The position numbers and the translations under genes were made by a program. The notes under the pieces were generated by a model. That model was not told the DNA's origin and did no database searches. It saw only the letters and a list, made by a program, of their open reading frames with translations. A DNA stretch of 37,627 nt from an uncultured Collinsella sp. (GTDB lineage: Bacteria; Actinomycetota; Coriobacteriia; Coriobacteriales; Coriobacteriaceae), in contig CAAERQ010000012.1 of assembly GCA_900758475.1 (NCBI GenBank), forward strand, positions 1-37,627, in the 5' to 3' direction. Positions 8,280 through 15,756 of this stretch are shown here, one piece after another. Position 1 is the stretch's first letter, and each line of letters opens with the position of its first letter.

Positions 8280-9503
8280 ATGGCAAATAAGAAAAAGAAC
8301 CCCGAGGTCGCGCCGACGTCCGAGCAGCGGTCCCGCGCCGCCTCCAGCTCTCGCAAGAAGCAGCGCAAGACCTATCTGTCCAAGACCGTCAAGATTGTCC
8401 TGGTGGTCATCGGCGTGCTGGCGATGCTGCTCTCCGTCTCGGCCATGGCGTGCTCCGGCCTGATGTCGCAGACCGAAAGCGCCAGCTCGGGCTATAAGCT
8501 CACTGGTGGTGTGGCTGCCACTATCAACGGCACCAACCTCACCGAGGACACCGTGACCAAGCAGATCATGAGCATGCGCACGTCCTACGGCTACACCAAG
8601 GACAAGGACTGGGCACAGTACCTGGTCGACAACGACCTCACGCCCAAGAAGTACCGCAAGCAGCTCATCGACTCCTACACGCAGCAGATTCTGCTTCAGC
8701 AAGCGCAGAAGGAAAACGGCGTGACGGTGTCGGACGAGGAGGTCGAGAAGGCTTGGAAGGACGCGTGCAAGAGCGCAGGCGGCGCCAAGACTTTTAAGAA
8801 GACTCTCAAGACCTACGGCTATACCGAGGACACCTACAAGGATTCGCTCAAGGAGAGCCTGGCGCAGCAGAAGCTCAAGGATTCCGTGGCACCCACCAGC
8901 AAGCCCAAAGACAGCGAGATCGTCGATTACATCAACGAGAACCTGTCCAACTACAACGATGCCCGTCGTTCGTCGAATATCCTGATCAAGGTCGATTCCG
9001 ACGCTTCCGACGAGGACAAGGCCGCCGCCAAGGCCAAGGCACAGGAGTGCCTGGACAAGATCAACTCCGGCGAGCTGAGCTTTGAGGACGCCGTGGAGCA
9101 GTATTCCGACGACACCGGCTCCAAGGAGAAGAAGGGCGATGTGGGCTGGGACAAGCTCACCACCTTCGTCGACAGCTACCAGGCGGCGCTCGAGGGACTC
9201 AACAAGGGCGATGTGAGCGACGTCGTCGAGTCGACCTATGGTTATCACATCATCAAGTGCACCGACTACTTCCATGTCGATAATCAGGTCGATGACATTA
9301 AGCAGGTGCCCAAGGACATCAAGAAGTACGTCTCCAACGTGGTGAAGACGCAGGCGGCAAGCACTGCGTACAGCGAGTGGCTGGAGCAGTACAAGAAGGA
9401 CGCCGACATCACCGTTAACCCCATGCCCAAGGACGTGCCGTACAACGTCAGCCTGAAGGGCGTCACCAAGAGCTCGACCGACAATTCGTCGACGACCAAG
9501 TAA
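8280..9503 (+). CDS. Extracytoplasmic parvulin-type peptidyl-prolyl isomerase / foldase (PrsA/SurA-like)
   Basis: Helps secreted proteins fold outside the membrane. A basic N-terminus (about 35 residues) precedes one hydrophobic segment (~37-57) ending in SVSAMACSG, so it is membrane-anchored or possibly a lipoprotein with a non-canonical lipobox. A SurA_N-like helical region (residues 80-210) is followed by the parvulin domain (~225-330): ARRSSNILIKVDSDAS, LSFEDAVEQYSDD, KKGDVGWD and STYGYHIIKCTDYF. The Lys-rich C-terminal part is low in complexity. It is a single gene; GATGCGAAAGG upstream supplies a weak ribosome binding site. Confidence 0.88.
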   Translation: MANKKKNPEVAPTSEQRSRAASSSRKKQRKTYLSKTVKIVLVVIGVLAMLLSVSAMACSGLMSQTESASSGYKLTGGVAATINGTNLTEDTVTKQIMSMRTSYGYTKDKDWAQYLVDNDLTPKKYRKQLIDSYTQQILLQQAQKENGVTVSDEEVEKAWKDACKSAGGAKTFKKTLKTYGYTEDTYKDSLKESLAQQKLKDSVAPTSKPKDSEIVDYINENLSNYNDARRSSNILIKVDSDASDEDKAAAKAKAQECLDKINSGELSFEDAVEQYSDDTGSKEKKGDVGWDKLTTFVDSYQAALEGLNKGDVSDVVESTYGYHIIKCTDYFHVDNQVDDIKQVPKDIKKYVSNVVKTQAASTAYSEWLEQYKKDADITVNPMPKDVPYNVSLKGVTKSSTDNSSTTK

Positions 9504-9557
9504 TCATGGGACGGTGCTCGCGCGAGTGCCGCCCACGCTATTGAGGAGGATTTGCAG

Positions 9558-10001
9558 ATGACCAACGAAGAGCTGCAGAAGGAAATGATTGCGGCCATGA
9601 AGGCCAAGGACAAGGTTCGCCTGTCTATCATTCGCCAGGTCAAGGCCGAGGTGAAGAATATCGAGGTTAACGAGCGCCGCGACGTGACCGAGGAAGACGT
9701 CAACAGCATGATCAAGCGTCTGATTAAGCAGACGAGCGAGACGCTGGAGATGTCCATTAAGGCCGGTACCGACCAGGAGCGTACCGACAACCTGACCGAG
9801 CAGGTCAAGATTCTGGAGAGCCTGCTGCCCGCGCAGGTTTCGGGCGAGGAGCTCGAGGCTCTGATCGAGCAGGTCATCGCCGAGCTGGGCGCCACGTCCA
9901 AGAAGCAGATGGGCCAGGTTATGGGCGCACTCGGCAAGGCCACCGGCGGCAACTTCGACAAGCCGGCAGCAGCAAAGATCGTCGGCGCAAAGCTTGCGTA
10001 G
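9558..10001 (+). CDS. GatB/YqeY domain protein
   Basis: A free-standing YqeY-type helical domain of 147 residues, related to the tRNA-binding tail of GatB, with no established biochemical activity. TNEELQKEMIAAMKAKDKVRLSIIRQVKAEVKN at the N-terminus and LLPAQVSGEELEALI, KKQMGQVMGAL and ATGGNFDKPAAAKIV are diagnostic of the family. AGGAGGA (9544-9550) fixes the start at ATG 9558 rather than the in-frame TTG 9552. A strong terminator follows. Confidence 0.92.
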   Translation: MTNEELQKEMIAAMKAKDKVRLSIIRQVKAEVKNIEVNERRDVTEEDVNSMIKRLIKQTSETLEMSIKAGTDQERTDNLTEQVKILESLLPAQVSGEELEALIEQVIAELGATSKKQMGQVMGALGKATGGNFDKPAAAKIVGAKLA

Positions 10002-10030
10002 GGGCCGAGCGGTACATAGTTGATGTTGAG

Positions 10031-10062
10031 GGGGCGTGACCATTGCGGTCGCGCCCCTTTTT
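10031..10062 (+). terminator. Terminator after the YqeY gene
   Basis: GGGGCGTGACC pairs with GGTCGCGCCCC across an ATTGC loop, followed by a T5 tract. Confidence 0.85.
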
Positions 10063-10081
10063 GCTGGGCTGGGCACTCATC

Positions 10082-10136
10082 GGGGACAGGCTTAAATGAG
10101 TGCCCAATGGGTGGGTACTCATTTAAGCCTGTCCCC
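10082..10136. repeat. 20-bp perfect inverted repeat of the GGGGACAGG family
   Basis: GGGGACAGGCTTAAATGAGT (10082-10101) is repeated exactly inverted at 10117-10136 around a 15-nt loop. TGGGCACTCAT (10070-10080) is an additional inverted copy of ATGAGTGCCCA (10096-10106), so alternative folds are possible. It lies between a terminator and the ABC transporter operon. Confidence 0.8.
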
Positions 10137-10248
10137 AATGAGTGGGTGGAAGGTTGCGGGTTCTTTACGGGAATGTAGTGTGGGCTGCGGAAACATGGTT
10201 CTTTCCGTACAATAGTTCAACTCGTGTAAACGCAGGGAAGGAATATTC

Positions 10249-10980
10249 ATGGCAGACATGATCGAGATCAAGCATCTCAACAAGTACTTTGGCGACCTGC
10301 ATGTGCTCAAAGATATCAACCTCACCGTCAAGCGCGGCGAGAAGCTCGTAATGATCGGGCCTTCCGGTTCGGGTAAGTCGACGCTCATCCGTTGCGTCGA
10401 TTATCTGGAGGAGCCCACGTCGGGCGAGGTCGTCATCGACGGTACGCCGCTCACCAAAAAGAACCACCTGGAGATGGCTCGCAAGTACAGCTCCATGGTG
10501 TTTCAGCAGTTCAACCTGTATCCCAACATGACGGTGCTGGGCAACCTGACGCTCGCGCCCATCAAGCTGCAAAAGAAGAGCAAGGAGGAGGCGACCGAGA
10601 TCGCCATCGCCGCGCTCAAGCGCGTCGGGATGGCGCATAAGGCCGGCGAGTACCCGCAGAATCTCTCGGGTGGTCAGCAGCAGCGCATCGCCATCGCCCG
10701 CGCCCTGTGCACCAAGCAGCCCATCATCCTGTTTGACGAGCCGACCTCGGCGCTCGACCCCGAGATGGTCCAGGAGGTTCTGGACGTTATGATTGAGCTC
10801 GCGCAGGAGGACATCACCATGATCTGCGTGACGCACGAGATGGGCTTTGCGCGCCAGGTTGCCGACCGCGTCATCTTTATGGAGGACGGCCGCATCCTGG
10901 AGGAGGGCACGCCCGAGCACTTCTTCGATAACCCCGAGAACCCGCGCTGCCGCGAGTTCCTGTCCAAGATTCTGCACTAG
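10249..10980 (+). CDS. Polar amino-acid ABC transporter ATP-binding protein (GlnQ family)
   Basis: Cytoplasmic ATPase of an amino-acid importer, 243 residues. Walker A is GPSGSGKST, the Q-loop is in SSMVFQQFNLYPNMTV, the signature is LSGGQQQR, Walker B is ILFDEPTSALDPE, and the H-loop is in VTHEMGFA. The sequence is close to glutamine/glutamate transporter ATPases. GGAAGGAA precedes ATG 10249. It is the first gene of a four-gene operon with a binding protein and two permeases. Confidence 0.95.
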   Translation: MADMIEIKHLNKYFGDLHVLKDINLTVKRGEKLVMIGPSGSGKSTLIRCVDYLEEPTSGEVVIDGTPLTKKNHLEMARKYSSMVFQQFNLYPNMTVLGNLTLAPIKLQKKSKEEATEIAIAALKRVGMAHKAGEYPQNLSGGQQQRIAIARALCTKQPIILFDEPTSALDPEMVQEVLDVMIELAQEDITMICVTHEMGFARQVADRVIFMEDGRILEEGTPEHFFDNPENPRCREFLSKILH

Positions 10981-10988
10981 GCGCGGTG

Positions 10989-11864
10989 ATGGACATGACG
11001 GATATGACGAGGGCGACCGTGACACGCCGCCGCTTTTTGCAGCTGGCTGGCGCCGGCATGCTTGCGCTGACGGGGACCGCGCTTACCGGTTGCGGCAACT
11101 CCACCAGCGGCGAGGGCTCCGACAAGGGGTCCAAGCTTGCGGCCATCAAGTCGCGTGGCCATCTAAATGCCGGCGTTAAGAAGGACGTTCCCGGCTATGG
11201 CTATTACGACACCGCCAAGGGCCGCTTTGAGGGTATGGAAGTCGATTTGTGCTACCAGATCGCCGCTGCCGTCTTTGGCGTGAGCTACAAGGAGGCCCGC
11301 GCCCAGGAGCTTGTCGAGTTTACCGACGTAACGCCCAAGACGCGCGGCCCGCTGATCGATAACGGCCAACTTGACGTGGTCGCGGCGACCTACACCATCA
11401 CCGACGAGCGCAAGAAGAGCTGGGATTTCTCGACGCCGTACCGCACCGACTACGTGGGACTCATGGTCAAGAAGCGTTCGGGCTTTACCTCGATTGAGGA
11501 TCTGGACGGCAAGGTCATTGGCGTGAGCCAGGGCGCCACCACGCAGAGCCTGATTGAGCAGATGATCAAGGACAACGGCTTTAGCTGCAAGCCCGAGTTT
11601 AGGGCCTTTAGCGGCTACCCCATCATCAAGAGTTCGCTCGACGCCGGCAATATCGACGTCTTTGCCATGGACCGCTCCACGCTGGCCGGTTACATGAACG
11701 AGACCGTTGAGCTGCTGCAGCCCGAGGTCAAGTTTGGCGAGCAGGGCTACGGCGTGGCGACCAAGAAGGGCTGCGACCTTTCGACCGTGGTCGATCAGGT
11801 GATTTGCGATCGCCTGGCCGATGGCTGGCTCGACCAAGAGGTCAAGACCTGGGGTCTTGTATAG
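10989..11864 (+). CDS. Amino-acid ABC transporter substrate-binding lipoprotein (Tat-type signal)
   Basis: Extracellular SBP_bac_3 solute receptor. The N-terminus has a twin-arginine motif (RRRFLQLAG) and a lipobox LTGC, indicating Tat export as a folded lipoprotein. LAAIKSRGHLNAGVKKDVPGYG opens the mature domain; FEGMEVDLCYQIAAAVFG and the TPYRTDYVGLMVKK segment are typical of glutamate/glutamine-type receptors. Start choice is open: GTG 10986, ATG 10989, 10995 and 11004 are all in frame and no clear ribosome binding site is visible, consistent with coupling to the preceding gene 8 nt away. Confidence 0.93.
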   Translation: MDMTDMTRATVTRRRFLQLAGAGMLALTGTALTGCGNSTSGEGSDKGSKLAAIKSRGHLNAGVKKDVPGYGYYDTAKGRFEGMEVDLCYQIAAAVFGVSYKEARAQELVEFTDVTPKTRGPLIDNGQLDVVAATYTITDERKKSWDFSTPYRTDYVGLMVKKRSGFTSIEDLDGKVIGVSQGATTQSLIEQMIKDNGFSCKPEFRAFSGYPIIKSSLDAGNIDVFAMDRSTLAGYMNETVELLQPEVKFGEQGYGVATKKGCDLSTVVDQVICDRLADGWLDQEVKTWGLV

Positions 11865-11889
11865 GCGCATCGTCCAAGGAAGGAATCGA

Positions 11890-12636
11890 ATGCTCGAAGG
11901 ATTATTTGACGCCGACCGTTGGTCGACGACATTTCAAAACATGGGGCCCTTCTGGGAGGGCTTTGGCGTGACGCTGCAGGTGGTCGTTGCCGGTCTGCTG
12001 CTGTCGCTGGTACTGGGCACACTGCTGGGCGTGTTCTCTACCACTCGCTCGCGCGTGCTGCGCGCCATAAGCCGCGTGTACGTGGAGTTTTACCAGAACA
12101 CCCCGTTGCCCGTACAGGTGCTCTTTATGTACATGGCCGGTCCGCAGTTTTTGCAGGCTATAACCGGTGCCGACCAGCCGGTGCGCATCGCGCCGTTCGT
12201 GCTGGGCTTCTTGGGTGTGGGCCTGTATCACGCGGCCTACATTTCGGAGGTCATCCGCACTGGTATCGAGGCGGTTCCGCGCGGTCAGATGGAGGCGGCC
12301 CAGAGCCAGGGCTTCACCCGTGCGCAGGCGTACTGGTACATCGTGCTGCCCCAGACGTTCAAGATTATTCTGCCGCCGCTGTGTAACCAGGCACTCAACC
12401 TGGTCAAGAACACGTCGGTGCTGGCGCTTGTGGCCGGCGGCGACCTTATGTACCGTTCCGACAACTTTGTGAGTCTGTACGGTTACCTGCAGGGATACAT
12501 CGTCTGCTGCCTTATGTACTTCATCATCTGCTTTCCGCTCGCCATGCTGGTGCAGTGGCTCGAGCGCCGCTCCAAGGAGCGCCCGCGCGGCGTGAGCCTG
12601 GCCGAGCTGGGGCTCGACAACGTAGAGGAGGCCTAG
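11890..12636 (+). CDS. Amino-acid ABC transporter permease 1
   Basis: Inner-membrane subunit (HEQRo/His-Glu-Gln-Arg-opine family), 248 residues with about five helices. The N-terminal helix has GVTLQVVVAGLLLSLVLGTLLG, followed by YVEFYQNTPLPVQVLFMY and the EAA-type loop EAVPRGQMEAAQSQGF that contacts the ATPase. AAGGAAGGA at 11877-11884 sets the start at ATG 11890. An upstream in-frame start at 11821 would overlap the binding-protein gene and add a hydrophilic segment, so it was rejected. Confidence 0.94.
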   Translation: MLEGLFDADRWSTTFQNMGPFWEGFGVTLQVVVAGLLLSLVLGTLLGVFSTTRSRVLRAISRVYVEFYQNTPLPVQVLFMYMAGPQFLQAITGADQPVRIAPFVLGFLGVGLYHAAYISEVIRTGIEAVPRGQMEAAQSQGFTRAQAYWYIVLPQTFKIILPPLCNQALNLVKNTSVLALVAGGDLMYRSDNFVSLYGYLQGYIVCCLMYFIICFPLAMLVQWLERRSKERPRGVSLAELGLDNVEEA

Positions 12637-12639
12637 CGC

Positions 12640-13278
12640 ATGGAAATCTTCAACGCGACCAACCTGCTCTACATTTGGGGCGGCTTTGTTAAGACCATCG
12701 AGATCTCGGCGCTGTCGATCTTTTTCTCGCTCATCTTTGGCACGGTGTTGGCGCTCGTTAAGAGCTATGCGCCCCGCCCGTTCCGTATTTTGGTGAGCGC
12801 CTATATCGAGCTGCTCCGTTGCACGCCGAACCTGCTGTGGATCCTGTTTATCTACTTTACGGTGCAGGGTTTGGACATTGTGATTTCGACCATCGCCTTT
12901 ACGCTGTTTACCAGCGCCGTTATGGCCGAGATCGTGCGCGGCGGCCTCAACTCGATTCCGCGCGGCCAGTTTGAGGCAGCGCAGAGCCAGGGCTTCGGCT
13001 TCTTTGCCACCATGCGTTACATCATTCTGCCGCAGACGTTTAAGACGATCATTCCGGCGCTGTTTAGCCAGTGCACGACCGTCATTAAGGACAGCTCGTA
13101 TCTTTCGGGCATTAACGTGGCCGAGCTCATGTACACGGCAAACGTCGTGATGGCCCACGCGATCGATCTGTCGCAGGTGCTTATGCTCTACGGCCTGGTG
13201 TTTGCGATGTACTTTGTGCTCAACTTTGGTATCTCGCTGCTGGTCCGAGCGTATCAACGTCGTATCGTGGCAGCGTAG
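12640..13278 (+). CDS. Amino-acid ABC transporter permease 2
   Basis: Second permease subunit, 212 residues, with the same family layout: VKTIEISALSIFFSLIFGTV, an AYIELLRCTPNLLWILFIY segment, and the EAA loop NSIPRGQFEAAQSQGF. It probably pairs with permease 1 as a heterodimer. The AGGAGG site (12627-12632) lies inside the end of the upstream gene, 3 nt of intergenic sequence remain, and the genes are presumably coupled. A 104-nt hairpin element follows directly after the stop codon. Confidence 0.94.
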   Translation: MEIFNATNLLYIWGGFVKTIEISALSIFFSLIFGTVLALVKSYAPRPFRILVSAYIELLRCTPNLLWILFIYFTVQGLDIVISTIAFTLFTSAVMAEIVRGGLNSIPRGQFEAAQSQGFGFFATMRYIILPQTFKTIIPALFSQCTTVIKDSSYLSGINVAELMYTANVVMAHAIDLSQVLMLYGLVFAMYFVLNFGISLLVRAYQRRIVAA

Positions 13279-13279
13279 T

Positions 13280-13383
13280 CCTGCTTCCCCAAGCACGGCA
13301 CCTTGCCCCTCAATCGTCGCTTGCGTACATTTAGTACGCGACGCTCCTCTTTCGGGGCAATCTGCCGCACTTGGGAAACCAGG
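13280..13383. repeat. 104-nt long imperfect hairpin after the ABC transporter operon
   Basis: CCTGCTTCCCCAAG (13280-13293) pairs with CTTGGGAAACCAGG (13370-13383). Inner arms ACGGCA/TGCCGC, TTGCCCC/GGGGCAA and GCGTAC/GTACGC nest towards an ATTTA loop. No T-run follows, so it is not a standard terminator. It could be a palindromic repeat element or a structured 3' end that stabilises the transporter mRNA. Confidence 0.7.
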
Positions 13384-13449
13384 ACGGTCGTAAGTGACAA
13401 AATGGGAATCAGGAATCGCCTATTTCTCATTTGTTAGAAAGGAATCGCG

Positions 13450-14073
13450 ATGAGCGATCTGGAGAACAAGAAGAGTCCCGTGGTCATTACCATCGCGCGC
13501 GACTTTGGCGCCGAGGGCCACGAGATTGGCCGTATCCTCGCCAATGAGCTGGGGATTCCGCTGTATGACAACGAGCTGCTGGTGCGCGCGTCGCTGCGTG
13601 CGGGTGAGTCGCTCGACAAGATGGCTGCCTACGACGAGCGCCTGGCCGTGGAGAACATGGCGTTTCTGCCTGACCGCTATGACGCGCGTTCGTACTCGGA
13701 CAAGTTGTTCCAAAAGATGAGCCAGGTGATTTTGGATCTGGGCGAGACCGAGAGCTGCATTATCGAAGGTCGTCTGTCCGATTATCTGCTGCGTAACAAC
13801 CCCAACCACATTGCCGTATTGGTGACCGCTCCCTTTGAGGACCGCGTCGAGATTGTGCGCAAAAAGCGCGGCCTCAACAAAAAGAAGGGCGTCAAGCTGG
13901 TCAAGCAGCAGCAGAAGGCGCGCGAGGCGTTCTACAAGCGCTACAGCGCCGGAAAGTGGAAGATGACGAGCGGCAAGGATATCGTTGTCAACCGTGCCAA
14001 GTTGGGACGCGAGGGCTGTAAAGACGTCATCGCCGCTGCCTACCGCTACAAGGTAGCGCAGCTCGAAGGCTAG
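13450..14073 (+). CDS. Cytidylate kinase-like family protein (AAA/P-loop)
   Basis: A 207-residue P-loop protein of the Cytidylate_kin2 (PF13189) type. Its N-terminus, VVITIARDFGAEGHEIGRILA, is the modified P-loop of this family, followed by LGIPLYDNELL. IIEGRLSDYLL and VTAPFEDRVEIVRKKRGL correspond to the NMP-binding and LID regions. Physiological substrate is unknown; the family is distinct from true Cmk. AAAGGAA precedes ATG 13450. It converges on the frameshifted LuxR gene and shares with it a strong hairpin at 14080-14120. Confidence 0.85.
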   Translation: MSDLENKKSPVVITIARDFGAEGHEIGRILANELGIPLYDNELLVRASLRAGESLDKMAAYDERLAVENMAFLPDRYDARSYSDKLFQKMSQVILDLGETESCIIEGRLSDYLLRNNPNHIAVLVTAPFEDRVEIVRKKRGLNKKKGVKLVKQQQKAREAFYKRYSAGKWKMTSGKDIVVNRAKLGREGCKDVIAAAYRYKVAQLEG

Positions 14074-14079
14074 CCGACC

Positions 14080-14120
14080 AAAACCACCACAAAGGGGACA
14101 GGCACCTTTGTGGTGGTTTT
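14080..14120. terminator. Terminator formed by a copy of the GGGGACAGGCA hairpin repeat
   Basis: AAAACCACCACAAAGG (14080-14095) pairs perfectly with CCTTTGTGGTGGTTTT (14105-14120) around the loop GGACAGGCA. T-runs follow on the + strand and A-runs flank the other side, so it can terminate both convergent genes. The 13-bp inner stem and the loop recur at 15696-15730; an 11-bp stem with the inverted loop is at 17994-18024. Confidence 0.85.
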
Positions 14121-14124
14121 TGTT

Positions 14125-15530
14125 TTAGGCCGAGGGGAAGATTTTGGTGAGACCGGCGCGCGTTTGCGTGTCGGTCTTTTGGTAGATGGAGCTCAGGTGG
14201 CGCTGGACCATGCGCATCGAGATACCGAGCTCTTCGGCGATCTGCTTGAGCGGGCGTTCATCCTGGGTCACGGCTATGAGTACGTCGACTTCGCGCGGGG
14301 TGAGAGCATGGTTGGCGATGAAGGCCTGGCGTTGCTCCTCGATGGTGGGGGCGGCGAGTGCCTCCTCGGCAAGCTGTTGATGTTTGCGCTCCTGCTCGGT
14401 TTGGGGTAGGCGGAACAGGCCGGCTGCCACGAATGCCGCGCAGGCGGCGACGAGCAAAACGAGCGCACCAATCACAATGAGGGCAACGTTGCCCGAGGTC
14501 ACAAGGGCAAGCGAGATGCCCGATGTAGTGAATGCACATGCATTGTTGGCGGCGCGTCCCATGCCGGCCCAGAGGGCGGGCGCGTGCATACGCGGTGCCA
14601 GCTGTGTAAAGGTGGCGGTAAAGAACGTGACAAAAAGCCCGAGCTCAGGTAAAAGACGACAAGGCCCAGGTTGGGATCGGCGCCGGCCTCCACGGCCAGG
14701 ATGGAAATGGTCGAGAGCACGGCGATGCCGAGCATGACAAGTCCCATGTAGCGACGCTCGGCAAGGTCAAAGATAAGACCGGCGGCAAGGCCGCTTGCAG
14801 CCAAAAAGAGGCGCGGCCAGGTCTGCACGGCAATGGTGCCGTGGGCGTTGGAGAGCGTGACCACGTTGTCGAGGGTTGAGAACAAGCAGGCAAGAATCAT
14901 GACGAGCGCGATGCTCCAGCATGCCTGTTTGGCGAGAGTGTGCGGAGGCTCGACAAAGGGATTGATGGCGCGGCTGGAGCTCTCGGCGGCCTTTTGGGGA
15001 ACGACGCTGAGTGCGGAGATGGCGATAGTCGCTATGCCAAGGACGATGAGCTCTGCGATACCGCCGCAATTGAGCAGGTTGACGGCGAACTGCATCAGGA
15101 TGCCCGCGGCATAGGCTGCTCCTGCGCCAGTGGCAAGCTTGGAATCGTCTTGGAATGCCGTCGCGAAGGCGTGGTGAGCGGCGGCACCCAGCAGGCCGAG
15201 TCCAAGGAATGCCACGCAGCCCAGAATTTCGAGGACAAGCGGGGCCGTAGGGAATTGAATTTGGGTCAGGCCCACGATGACGATAGGGACGGCGGCGGCG
15301 TTGACGGCTGCCAGTGAGTGGCCTTTGCGCTGTGCGAGCCCGAGCAGCGGCGCGTACCCGATAAAGCCGAGCACGCTCGCACCCAGAATAAAGCCCTGTG
15401 CGATTACAACGCGTTCGGCACCGGCGAGCAGCCCGACGTTGACGTCGAAACGAAACTCGGCGGCAAGGAAGGCGAAGGTGAAGAGCGCGAGTGCCAGAAG
15501 CGCGTTGATTTTAGGCCTGCTCAGGTTCAA
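14125..15530 (-). pseudogene. Multi-pass membrane LuxR-family regulator, frameshifted
   Basis: Two reading frames together make one ~468-residue protein. Residues 1-300 encode many membrane helices, starting at a TTG codon (15530) preceded by AAAGGA. The C-terminus holds a LuxR/GerE helix-turn-helix with LTPREVDVLIAVTQDERP and IAEELGISMRMVQRHLSSIY. This 12-TM-plus-HTH layout is a known expanded family in Coriobacteriia. The frames break at an A5 run on the + strand (14632-14636): in the coding sense GGC-TTTTT-GTC should be T6 to read GFFVTFFTATFT. It may be a recent mutation, a slippage switch or a sequencing error. Without correction, the first frame ends at about 14499. Confidence 0.8.
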
Positions 15531-15756
15531 GGACGGTCCTTTGGGTGGACGAATAATCGTGTCCTCGATTGTAGCGTTCCCGGGACGAGTGTGGCGATGG
15601 CGAAATCATATTGAATTAAATCGCAGGTAGAGGCCTGGGTTCACATCTACGAACCTAGGCATACGGAGTCATTTGGCGCATCTTGGTGGTACAGGACCAC
15701 CACAAAGGGGACAGGCACCTTTGTGGTGGTATATCCCTACGACCAAGGAGGCCGTT
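15531..15756 (+). promoter_or_regulatory. Leader region of the surface protein gene
   Basis: Between divergent genes. GCCTGGGTTC (15633-15642) pairs with GAACCTAGGC (15651-15660), including one G-U, around ACATCTAC. A GGGGACAGG-family hairpin follows at 15684-15730. AAGGAGG (15745-15751) is the ribosome binding site of the gene at 15757. No convincing -35/-10 pair was identified. Confidence 0.4.
15684..15730. repeat. Second copy of the GGGGACAGGCA hairpin repeat
   Basis: ACCACCACAAAGG (15696-15708), loop GGACAGGCA (15709-15717) and CCTTTGTGGTGGT (15718-15730) match the copy at 14080-14120 exactly over 35 nt. A flanking TGGTGGT (15684-15690) can pair instead with ACCACCA, giving a competing fold. 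No T-run follows. The hairpin ends 15 nt before the next ribosome binding site, so it may affect expression of the surface protein. Confidence 0.8.

Noticed and set aside
7587..9275. 562-residue minus-strand ORF opposite the PTS IIA and foldase genes
   Set aside because: It spans two well-supported + strand genes and their spacer, is low in complexity (Leu/Val/Gly repeats) and has no recognisable domain.
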